In this document: positions 16,958 through 24,102 of the stretch, one piece after another | How the letters are laid out: every line of letters starts with the position of its first letter | How positions within the stretch are numbered: position 1 is the first letter of the stretch | Assembly: GCA_038107835.1 (NCBI GenBank) | Contig: JAYNHH010000029.1 | Location: 1 to 27,306 of the forward strand | Direction: 5' to 3' | DNA length: 27,306 nt | Source of the DNA: MED-G116 sp038107835 | GTDB taxonomy: Bacteria; Pseudomonadota; Alphaproteobacteria; Puniceispirillales; Puniceispirillaceae | Made by a program: the position numbers and the translations under genes | The notes under the pieces: generated by a model | The model's database searches: none | What the model saw: the letters and a program-made list of their open reading frames with translations, nothing else | Told to the model about the DNA's origin: nothing

Positions 16958-18016
16958 ATGATTAAAGCATTGCTGCGGGCAGGACTTGTTGTCGCTGCCC
17001 TGGTGGGATATGGCAGCACTGCCATTGCCGCCGACTACACGATCCGCGCAACCGCCAATTCGAACGAAAATGATGAGGATTATGATGGTCTTATCGTTTT
17101 CAAGAATTTTGTGGAATCAGCCTCCAACGGTGCTATTGCCGTTGAACTGTTCATTGGCACTCAACTTTGTTCAAAAGGCGCTGAGTGTCTTCAGGGCGTG
17201 GCTGACGGTTCAATCGACGTTTATATCTCCACCTCGGGTGGCGCTGCTGGTATCTTTCCCTATGTGCAGGTTCTCGATCTGCCGTATCTGATGTCAGACG
17301 ATCGGATTGCCGAGCATGTTCTGGCTGGTGATTTCACGCGCAAGGTCCGGGAAATGGCGCTGGCTGACTCCGGAGACAAAATTCGCCTGATGACAATTGG
17401 CAACACCGGTGGATGGCGGAATTTTGCCAATACCAAGCGCCGCGTACAGAACCCTGGTGACATGGCAGGACTCAAGATCCGTACAGTTGTTGCCGACCTG
17501 CCACAGGAACTGGTCAAGGCGCTTGGCGCATCACCAACACCTATTCCATGGCCAGAACTGTTCACCAGCTTTCAGACTGGTGTGGTTGAGGGATCAAAGA
17601 ACGGCATCACTGACATCATGGGCATGAAATTCCCTGACGCTGGTTTGAAATATGTAACGCTGGACGGACATGCCTATATGGGCGCTCTCTGGTGGATGTC
17701 GAACGATAAATTCATGGCGATGCCAGAAGAAATGCGTCAGGTCGTGGTTGATGGTTTTGCCCAGCTGCAGCAGGCAACTTTTGCCTCACCAAAGCGCAAG
17801 TCAATTCAGGCCTATGCCGATTTTGTTGCCGGTGGCGGTGATCTCTATGTGCCTACACCCGCAGAAAAGGCTGCGTTCAAGAAAGCCGCCTCACCTGTTT
17901 ATGACTGGTTCAAGGCAAATGTTGATGGTGGCGAGGCTGTCTTTGATGCTCTGACCGGCGCCGTTGCCGCGGCAGAAGCCGACATCAATGCCGGCCGTGC
18001 AAAAGATCTGAATTAG
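16958..18016 (+). CDS. TRAP transporter substrate-binding protein (DctP type)
   Basis: Periplasmic receptor of the TRAP system (352 residues). Residues 1-25 are a signal peptide ending AIAA, followed by mature DYTIRATANSN. The family signature MAGLKIRT (about residues 170-177) contains the arginine that normally clamps an anionic group of the ligand, so the substrate is probably a carboxylate or another acid; a sulfonate would also fit. Further family segments are DLPYLMSDD, WPELFTSFQTGVVEG and ALWWMSNDKF. It has the strongest ribosome binding site of the operon (AGGGAGG, five bases from ATG), fitting the need for excess receptor. It is the last gene of the operon, with a terminator hairpin behind it. 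Confidence 0.93.
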   Translation: MIKALLRAGLVVAALVGYGSTAIAADYTIRATANSNENDEDYDGLIVFKNFVESASNGAIAVELFIGTQLCSKGAECLQGVADGSIDVYISTSGGAAGIFPYVQVLDLPYLMSDDRIAEHVLAGDFTRKVREMALADSGDKIRLMTIGNTGGWRNFANTKRRVQNPGDMAGLKIRTVVADLPQELVKALGASPTPIPWPELFTSFQTGVVEGSKNGITDIMGMKFPDAGLKYVTLDGHAYMGALWWMSNDKFMAMPEEMRQVVVDGFAQLQQATFASPKRKSIQAYADFVAGGGDLYVPTPAEKAAFKKAASPVYDWFKANVDGGEAVFDALTGAVAAAEADINAGRAKDLN

Positions 18017-18040
18017 ATCTGACAGCACAAGACCAAAACT

Positions 18041-18071
18041 GGCAGAGTGGGTGCATAGCCTCCACTCTGCC
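18041..18071. terminator. Bidirectional terminator hairpin
   Basis: GGCAGAGTGG (18041-18050) pairs over all ten bases with CCACTCTGCC (18062-18071), loop of 11. It sits between the convergent TRAP receptor gene and the Sel1-repeat gene. CATTCTTTA follows on the plus strand and AGTTTTGG on the minus strand, so both directions have a short T-rich tail. Confidence 0.75.
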
Positions 18072-18092
18072 CATTCTTTAGACAGGTAGAAA

Positions 18093-18563
18093 CTACCGAA
18101 ACGGAAACAGCCACACACGGTAATCGTCGATCAGTTCATGCGCTTTTTCAATCTGCTCAGCTGTCATCTTCTTAACAACTTCTTCCTGACTGATCGCTGC
18201 ATCGGGGTCGCCGCCAATGGCCGACAGCACATACCAGGTATAGGCGCGGACAAGATCAGGCGCTGGCAGCCCTCGACCGATTTCATAATACCACCCAACA
18301 CCGGATTGCGCCCCCGGATGCCCCTTCATCGCAGAGCGCAGATACCACTCAAAGGCCCGCACATCATCACGCTCAACACCCAGCCCCATGGCATACATGA
18401 CACCGATCAGTTCCTCGGCATCAGCATTGCCCGACCTGGCAGCCGGCCACAATTCCCGCATCGCTTCTTCAAAACGGTTTTCTTCCATAAGATCGCGGGC
18501 ATGCTCAATCTCCGCCATGGCAAGCATCGGCCAGAGACAGAACATCAAAACAAACTTCTTCAT
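18093..18563 (-). CDS. Exported Sel1-repeat protein
   Basis: Small secreted or periplasmic protein of 156 residues. Residues 1-17 form a signal peptide (MKKFVLMFCLWPMLAMA). The body holds about two clear Sel1-like (SLR/TPR-type) helical repeats: NADAEELIGVMYAMGLGVERD with AFEWYLRSAMKG, then HPGAQSGVGWYYEIGRGL with AYTWYVLSAIGGD. These proteins are protein-interaction scaffolds; partners here are unknown. The chosen ATG (18563) starts exactly at the signal peptide, with GAGGG about ten bases upstream. Its 5' end overlaps that of the divergent di-heme peroxidase gene, so the two may be co-regulated. Whether they work together is not shown. Confidence 0.8.
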   Translation of the reverse strand: MKKFVLMFCLWPMLAMAEIEHARDLMEENRFEEAMRELWPAARSGNADAEELIGVMYAMGLGVERDDVRAFEWYLRSAMKGHPGAQSGVGWYYEIGRGLPAPDLVRAYTWYVLSAIGGDPDAAISQEEVVKKMTAEQIEKAHELIDDYRVWLFPFR

Positions 18564-19874
18564 TTCCTGACCGCCCTCTTCTTGGCAATGGCAGTATCTG
18601 CACAGGCGTCGCCGCTGCCCGCACCATTGGCTGACCGGGATTTTCATGAATTTTCTGTTGAAAGAGCGGCGATCGGCCAACTCCTCTATTATGACAAAAT
18701 CCTGTCAGGCAATCAAAATATTTCCTGCGGTACCTGTCATCATCACCGCTTTGGGAGTGGTGATGGGCTGTCACTTGGCATCGGTGAGGGCGGCATTGGA
18801 GTGGGTCCTGCGCGGCAGCCAGGCAAGGGAGACAACAGGATCAAGAAACGGATCCCACGCAACGCGAGTGCACTGTGGAATCTCGGTGCAAAGCAGTTCA
18901 CGGTTCTCTTTCATGATGGGCGCCTTGCCATCGCTGATGATTTTGACAATGGCTTCAACACCCCTGCCGAGGAATGGTTGCCAAAGGGGCTGGAGACAGT
19001 GCTTGGCACACAGGCCATTTTTCCAATGACAGCGCAGTTTGAAATGGCTGGGAATCCAAAGGAGAATGAGGTGGCAGGGGCTCTACATGATCGCATCGAC
19101 TATGTCTGGCCCATTCTGGCAAAACGTGTTCGGATCATTCCTGAATATGGGCAGCGATTCGTGGCGGTTTTTGACGATCTTGACCGTCCAGAGGATATCA
19201 CCATTGCCCATATTGGCGAGGCTCTGGCGGCCTTCATCGCCATCGAGTTTAAATCCAATGATGCGCCATTCGATGCATATCTTGCGGGCGATATTGCCGC
19301 CCTTACACCCCATCAAAAACGGGGATTGGATTTGTTCTATGGCACCGCAGGATGCAGCGATTGCCACAGCGGCCCGCTGCTGACCGATCAGCAGTTTCAT
19401 GCGTTGATGATCCCACCCTTTGGCCCGGGCCGCACCCGGCGGTTTGATCCCTATGTCCGCGATGTCGGGCGCATGGGGGAAACAGACAATCTTGATGATG
19501 CCTATCGTTTTCGGACACCCTCTCTGCGCAATGTTGCCCTGACGGCGCCCTACGGCCATAACGGTGCTTACCCGACGCTCGAGGGGATCGTCCGCCATCA
19601 CCTCAACCCACGTTCCGCGCTCGATAGCTGGCAACGCGAAATGGCCAGCCTGCCAAAGGCTGAATGGCTCGAAAAAATAGATTTCGCTGTCTGGGATGAC
19701 AGGCTGGAAATGGCCCGCTATCAGGCGAAATCAGATATCAAACCACGAGAACTGGCAGATGATGATATCACCGCATTGGTAGCGTTTCTTCACTCCCTCA
19801 CGGGAAAGACGGCCAGCAACCCACCCTTTGGTGTACCAGCGGAGGTGCCATCAGGCCTGCCTGTGGACAAATAG
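18501..19874 (+). CDS. Di-heme cytochrome c peroxidase / MauG family protein
   Basis: Periplasmic c-type cytochrome with two covalent heme sites: Cys76-Cys79-His80 (CGTCH) and Cys285-Cys288-His289 (CSDCH), numbered from the ATG at 18501. This is the layout of bacterial di-heme peroxidases and MauG relatives, which reduce hydrogen peroxide or oxidise protein or small-molecule partners. Other family features are QLLYYDKILSGNQNISCGTCH, AFIAIEFKSNDAPFDAYLAGD and the late segment FRTPSLRNVALTAPYGHNGAYPTL. A hydrophobic export segment (LLHFLTALFLAMAVSAQA, about residues 19-36) precedes the mature part. The only ATG before it is 18501, giving a long polar N-region (18 residues) and overlapping the Sel1 gene; the next in-frame starts (TTG 18582, ATG 18588) would lose the signal. 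The start is therefore uncertain. Confidence 0.85.
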   Translation: MLNLRHGKHRPETEHQNKLLHFLTALFLAMAVSAQASPLPAPLADRDFHEFSVERAAIGQLLYYDKILSGNQNISCGTCHHHRFGSGDGLSLGIGEGGIGVGPARQPGKGDNRIKKRIPRNASALWNLGAKQFTVLFHDGRLAIADDFDNGFNTPAEEWLPKGLETVLGTQAIFPMTAQFEMAGNPKENEVAGALHDRIDYVWPILAKRVRIIPEYGQRFVAVFDDLDRPEDITIAHIGEALAAFIAIEFKSNDAPFDAYLAGDIAALTPHQKRGLDLFYGTAGCSDCHSGPLLTDQQFHALMIPPFGPGRTRRFDPYVRDVGRMGETDNLDDAYRFRTPSLRNVALTAPYGHNGAYPTLEGIVRHHLNPRSALDSWQREMASLPKAEWLEKIDFAVWDDRLEMARYQAKSDIKPRELADDDITALVAFLHSLTGKTASNPPFGVPAEVPSGLPVDK

Positions 19875-19885
19875 CGAGCCTGCTT

Positions 19886-21046
19886 TTAATAGGATCGCGG
19901 CAGTTTCAGCACATGTTCGGCAATGTAGCTGAGGATCAGATTGGTTGAGATCGGTGCCACCTGATACAGACGCGCCTCACGGAATTTCCGCTCAACATCA
20001 TATTCCTCGGCAAAGCCAAAACCGCCAAACGTCTGAACACACATTTCAGCTGCGGCCCAGGACGCGTCGGCGCAAAGCAATTTTGACAGATTTGCCTCCT
20101 CGCCGGGATTCTCACCTGTTTCAAACAACCGTATAGCCTCATGCAGCATCAATTCTGCGGCGCGCATCTGGCTATAAGCCTTGGCAATCGGAAACTGAAT
20201 ACCCTGATTTTTGCCAATGGGCCGACCAAAAACGCTCCTCTCCCCAGCATAGACAGAGGCCTTCTCGATAAACCATTTCGCATCACCAATACATTCAGCA
20301 GCGATCAGAATGCGCTCGGCGTTCATGCCCGACAGAATGTACCGAAACCCCTTGCCTTCCTCGCCAACAAGGCTGTCAGCGGGGATGCGCATATCGTCAA
20401 AAAACAACTGTGTCGACGAATGGTTCATCATCGTGCGGATCGGTGTAATGGTCAGCGACTTGCCGCGGACATCACGCATATCCACGAGAAAAACCGAGAG
20501 GCCGTCCGTCTTTTTCACGCATTCCTCAAGCGGTGTTGTTCGCGCCAGCAACAGCATCAGGTCTGAATGTTCCGCCCGCGATGTCCATACTTTCTGGCCA
20601 TTGACGACATATTCGTCACCATCGCGCCGGGCCACAGTCCGCAGTGCGGTCGTATCAGTGCCACTCGTGGGTTCGGTAACACCAAAAGCCTGCAGACGCA
20701 GGCTGCCATCCGCAATGCCGGGCAGAAATCTGGCCTTCTGGACATCTGACCCATGCCGCAAGACGGTTCCCATCGTATACATCTGGGCGTGACAGGCAGC
20801 GGCATTACCACCAGAACGATGTATCTCTTCAAGGATGGCGGCACCTGCCGAGATTGGAAGACTCAGCCCCCCAAATTCCTCTGGCACGAGCGCAGACAGA
20901 TAGCCGGCATCGGTCAGCGCCTGCACAAATTCCGTCGGGTAGGTGCGCTCAGCATCACAGTGCTGCCAGTATTTGCCGTCGAAACCCTCGCATAACCTTG
21001 ATACGGCATCTCTTATTTCCGGATGATCATGCTGATAACCAAACAT
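19886..21046 (-). CDS. Acyl-CoA dehydrogenase family flavoprotein
   Basis: FAD enzyme of 386 residues oxidising an acyl-CoA at the alpha-beta position and passing electrons to ETF. Typical blocks are LVPEEFGGL (about 54-61), AFGVTEPTSGTDTT (about 120-133), VVNGQKVWTSRAEHSD, ERSVFGRPIGKNQGIQFPIA and the FAD-binding QTFGGFGFAEEYDVER. The common catalytic Glu near the C-terminus (in YEGT of medium-chain enzymes) is replaced: the aligned stretch reads YQVAPIST, with Pro365. A Glu at residue 244 (MNAERILIA) sits where isovaleryl-CoA and long-chain enzymes carry their base, so the enzyme can still be active and may prefer branched or bulky acyl groups. It follows ugpC on the same strand after 134 bases, with its own candidate promoter. 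No ETF gene is in the window. Confidence 0.9.
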   Translation of the reverse strand: MFGYQHDHPEIRDAVSRLCEGFDGKYWQHCDAERTYPTEFVQALTDAGYLSALVPEEFGGLSLPISAGAAILEEIHRSGGNAAACHAQMYTMGTVLRHGSDVQKARFLPGIADGSLRLQAFGVTEPTSGTDTTALRTVARRDGDEYVVNGQKVWTSRAEHSDLMLLLARTTPLEECVKKTDGLSVFLVDMRDVRGKSLTITPIRTMMNHSSTQLFFDDMRIPADSLVGEEGKGFRYILSGMNAERILIAAECIGDAKWFIEKASVYAGERSVFGRPIGKNQGIQFPIAKAYSQMRAAELMLHEAIRLFETGENPGEEANLSKLLCADASWAAAEMCVQTFGGFGFAEEYDVERKFREARLYQVAPISTNLILSYIAEHVLKLPRSY

Positions 21047-21096
21047 CAGAACACCATTTTTCTATTTTGCCAAAATCCAGAACCTAGCTGACCACA

Positions 21097-21123
21097 ACTA
21101 TACGCACCAATGATAGATGTAAA
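21097..21123 (-). promoter_or_regulatory. Candidate promoter of the acyl-CoA dehydrogenase gene
   Basis: On the minus strand TTTACA (21123-21118) is followed after 15 bases by TATAGT (21102-21097), about 50 bases before the ATG at 21046. Both hexamers are close to the sigma-70 consensus, but the spacing is two shorter than ideal. This would let the dehydrogenase be expressed apart from the ugp genes. Confidence 0.4.
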
Positions 21124-21180
21124 TTAGGGAACGCCCGAACTTCTGGGTTGGGTTCGATGATTGTGTCTTGGAACTTGCGG

Positions 21181-22269
21181 CTAGCCGATCCTGGTGCCCG
21201 AAGCAGCGTCAAAGATATGAATGTCATCAGGGGCGACCGTCAGATGAATCTCGGCACCACGGTCAAAAGTCTTCACGCCTGAGAGACGTATCGACAATTT
21301 GCAGGAGGTAGACGCAAGCACCCCGTGCACCAGTGTGTCCGCTCCCAGCTGTTCAACCACATCTACTGTCAGGGCAAGTGTGTTCTTGCCCTTGGCTTTT
21401 GCACCGCTGACGATCGTCAGATGTTCGGGGCGTATGCCAATTGTAAGTTTTGCCTGCCCAGACTTTTTGACGGTCGCCTCAGGAACAAGGGTGCCACCAC
21501 CCTCAAGGTTGATTTGGCGGCCCTTTGCAGCAAGGCTTGCTGGAATGAAATTCATGGCCGGGCTGCCGATGAAGCCTGCAACAAAGATGGATGATGGCGT
21601 CTGATACAGATCAATCGGTGTGCCAAACTGTTCTATGACCCCTTCATTCATGACCATCAATCTATCGCCAAGCGTCATCGCCTCGACCTGATCATGCGTG
21701 ACATAGATGCTGGTGATGCCCAGCCGTTCCTGCAGTTTCTTGATCTCGAGCCGCATTTGGACGCGCAGCTTTGCGTCAAGATTTGACAGGGGCTCATCAA
21801 ACAGGAAAACAGCCGGCTCCCGAACAATGGCGCGCCCCATTGCAACCCGCTGCCGCTGGCCACCACTTATGTGGCGCGGTTGCCTGTCAAGCAGTGACGT
21901 GATCTCCAGGATTTCTGCAGCCGCCTCAACACGCCGCCTGATTTCATCTTTGGGTACCTTCTGGATTTTGAGCCCATAAGACATGTTCTCGAAAACGGAC
22001 ATATGCGGATAGAGCGCATAGGTTTGGAACACCATTGCAATGTCCCGTTCAGCTGGCTCGAGATCATTCACGCGACTCCCACTGATCTTGATGTCACCTC
22101 CGGTAACGGTCTCAAGCCCAGCGATCATACGCAGCAGGGTGGATTTGCCACATCCCGAGGGTCCGACAATGACGACAAACTCCCCATCACCCACCGCCCC
22201 ATTAATGCCGTGAATGACCTCAGTTTGGCCGTATGATTTATAAAGGTCAGTAAAATCTACATTGCCCAT
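21181..22269 (-). CDS. ugpC: sn-Glycerol-3-phosphate ABC transporter ATP-binding protein UgpC
   Basis: ATPase of the Ugp importer (362 residues), of the MalK/UgpC class with a C-terminal TOBE/OB regulatory domain. Walker A GPSGCGKST is at residues 36-44, the Q-loop in VFQTYALYPHM, signature SGGQ at 135-138, Walker B FLFDEP at 155-160 and the switch His in YVTHDQVEAM. The C-terminal third (from about 240) carries the class pattern GFIGSPAMNF and IGIRPEHL. As the last gene of ugpB-A-E-C it energises G3P (and glycerophosphodiester) import. The order B-A-E-C matches enterobacterial ugp; ugpQ is not present in the window. A 27-base gap separates it from ugpE. MalK-like ATPases can serve several importers, so sharing is possible. 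Confidence 0.9.
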   Translation of the reverse strand: MGNVDFTDLYKSYGQTEVIHGINGAVGDGEFVVIVGPSGCGKSTLLRMIAGLETVTGGDIKISGSRVNDLEPAERDIAMVFQTYALYPHMSVFENMSYGLKIQKVPKDEIRRRVEAAAEILEITSLLDRQPRHISGGQRQRVAMGRAIVREPAVFLFDEPLSNLDAKLRVQMRLEIKKLQERLGITSIYVTHDQVEAMTLGDRLMVMNEGVIEQFGTPIDLYQTPSSIFVAGFIGSPAMNFIPASLAAKGRQINLEGGGTLVPEATVKKSGQAKLTIGIRPEHLTIVSGAKAKGKNTLALTVDVVEQLGADTLVHGVLASTSCKLSIRLSGVKTFDRGAEIHLTVAPDDIHIFDAASGTRIG

Positions 22270-22296
22270 CTTGCATCTCTTTTTCGCAGTCAGTTC

Positions 22297-23148
22297 CTAT
22301 TTTTCGGATTCCACCAATCCCTTGACGAAAAGTTTTTGCATCACCACGACGACAAAAACCGGTGGCAACATTCCCAGCAACGCCGTCATCATGATGACAT
22401 TCCATTGTGGTGTCTGTTCCGCCACTTCCAGCATCTGCTTGATGCTCATGACAATGGTGTACTTGTCCTGGTCCGTAGTGATGATCAGCGGCCACAGATA
22501 TTGATTCCAGCCATAAATGAACAGAATGACAAACAGCGCGGCGATGTTTGTGCGTGAAAGCGGAAGCAGAAAATCCATAAAGAACCGCATTGGCCCGGCC
22601 CCATCAATCCGCGCTGATTCAACCAGTTCGCCCGGAACCGTCATGAACACCTGCCTGAACAGAAACGTTGCGGTCGCCGATGCAATCAGGGGGATACTGA
22701 GACCCGCATAGCTGTTCAACATGCCAAGATTGGCAACCACCTCGAAGGTGGGGATGATTCGCACCTCAACCGGTAACATCAAGGTAACGAAGATCATCCA
22801 GAAACACAGCATCCGAAAAGGAAACCGGAAATAAACAATGGCAAAGGCCGACAACAGCGAGATGGCAATCTTGCCTAGGGCAATGGACAGCGCCATTATC
22901 AGGCTGTTGAAGAGCATCAACCAGACAGGTGCCGTCGCCGTTCCCTCAAGTCCTGTTCCAAAGAGCGCCTCGACAAAGTTATCCCAGAAATGCCCTCCCA
23001 ACATAAGTGGGGTTGGCACCTGCAGCATTCGCAACCCGTCATGACTCGCAGCGACCAGCATGAGCCAGATCGGAATGGCAATGATCGCAATGCCAAGGAT
23101 GAGTACAAGATGTGTTACCAGTCTCAGCAGAGGGCGATTTTCAACCAT
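22297..23148 (-). CDS. ugpE: sn-Glycerol-3-phosphate ABC transporter permease UgpE
   Basis: Inner-membrane permease of 283 residues, close to the length of E. coli UgpE. Six hydrophobic segments are visible, beginning with LVTHLVLILGIAIIAIPIWLML. The EAA loop for ATPase contact is at about residues 190-210 (ELVESARIDGAGPMRFF), followed by LPLSRTNIAALFVILFIYGWNQYLWPLI, a very typical UgpE/MalG-class stretch. Its ATG overlaps the last base of the ugpA stop (TGATG), so the permease pair is translationally coupled. Confidence 0.92.
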   Translation of the reverse strand: MVENRPLLRLVTHLVLILGIAIIAIPIWLMLVAASHDGLRMLQVPTPLMLGGHFWDNFVEALFGTGLEGTATAPVWLMLFNSLIMALSIALGKIAISLLSAFAIVYFRFPFRMLCFWMIFVTLMLPVEVRIIPTFEVVANLGMLNSYAGLSIPLIASATATFLFRQVFMTVPGELVESARIDGAGPMRFFMDFLLPLSRTNIAALFVILFIYGWNQYLWPLIITTDQDKYTIVMSIKQMLEVAEQTPQWNVIMMTALLGMLPPVFVVVVMQKLFVKGLVESEK

Positions 23149-24029
23149 CAGTACTGTACCCTCCGTTCTACATAACGGAATTGCAGAACCGTCAGAACAA
23201 TGACAACAAACATCAAGATCACTGACTGTGCGGCTGAGCCGCCAAGATCCAAGCCGATAAACCCATCATTGAAGACCTTGTAGACCAGAATTTCTGTCGC
23301 CTGTGCCGGCCCACCACTGGTGATTGTATGGACAATCCCGAATGTGTCGAAGAAGGCGTAAACGGTATTGATGACGAGAAGAAAGAAGGTGGTTGGTGAA
23401 AGTAACGGAAAAATAATTGTCCAGAAACGGCGCAGGGGACCGGCACCATCAATAGCTGCTGCCTCAATCAATGATCTGGGGATGGCCTGCATACCTGCAA
23501 GAAAGAACAGAAAATTATAGGCAATCTGTTTCCATGCCGCTGCCAGAATCACCAGCGCCATGGCGTGATCACCATCGAGTTTGTAATTCAGATCAAAACC
23601 AAGAAAATGCAAGAGATATGTGAAAATTCCAATGGTGGGATCAAACATGAACACCCACAGCGCGCCGACAAGGCCAGGGGCCACCGCATAGGGCCAGATC
23701 AGAAATGTTCGGTAAACAAGTGCGCCCTTGATCACCCTGTCAGCGAAACCAGCGAGGATCAGTGCAAAGCTCATCGAAACAAAAGCGACGGCAAGGGAGA
23801 AAAAAATGGTACGAATAAATGAATCTTTGTAATAACTGTCCGCAAACAGCACCTGATAATTTTCCAACCAGACAAATTCTGATCCGAGGCCGAACGCATC
23901 CTCAATCAGAAAGGATTGATAGAGCGCCTGTGCAGCAGGCCATAAAAAGAAAACAAGCGTGATAATAATCTGAGGTGCCACAAGAAGATATGGCAGCGAT
24001 CTCGATTTGAAAATAACACGCTCTTGCAT
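23148..24029 (-). CDS. ugpA: sn-Glycerol-3-phosphate ABC transporter permease UgpA
   Basis: Partner permease of 293 residues (E. coli UgpA is about the same). It begins with a cytoplasmic tail and helix (RSLPYLLVAPQIIITLVFFLWP), has the family SFLIEDAFG...FVWLENYQVLF segment, and an EAA loop around residues 205-225 (SLIEAAAIDGAGPLRRF) followed by FPLLSPTTFFLLVINTVYAFFDTFG. ATG 24029 is preferred over the GTG directly before it (24032), because GGAAG then lies at the usual seven-base distance. The hairpin at 24058-24090 separates it from ugpB. Confidence 0.92.
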   Translation of the reverse strand: MQERVIFKSRSLPYLLVAPQIIITLVFFLWPAAQALYQSFLIEDAFGLGSEFVWLENYQVLFADSYYKDSFIRTIFFSLAVAFVSMSFALILAGFADRVIKGALVYRTFLIWPYAVAPGLVGALWVFMFDPTIGIFTYLLHFLGFDLNYKLDGDHAMALVILAAAWKQIAYNFLFFLAGMQAIPRSLIEAAAIDGAGPLRRFWTIIFPLLSPTTFFLLVINTVYAFFDTFGIVHTITSGGPAQATEILVYKVFNDGFIGLDLGGSAAQSVILMFVVIVLTVLQFRYVERRVQY

Positions 24030-24057
24030 CACATATCTTCCGGACTGGGTTCGAAAA

Positions 24058-24090
24058 TGCGCCCCACACGGCTCAGCAGCGTGGGGCGCA
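24058..24090 (-). terminator. Attenuator/terminator hairpin between ugpB and ugpA
   Basis: TGCGCCCCAC (24058-24067) is perfectly complementary to GTGGGGCGCA (24081-24090), giving a GC-rich 10-base-pair stem. Read on the minus strand it follows the ugpB stop by about a dozen bases and is itself followed by a TTTT run. That is an intrinsic terminator shape inside the operon, probably leaky, which would give more UgpB than permease. Confidence 0.75.
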
Positions 24091-24102
24091 CATCATTTAT
24101 GG

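Noticed and set aside
21130..21165. Imperfect hairpin downstream of ugpC
   Set aside because: Arms of only about five paired bases and no T-run; not enough to call a terminator.
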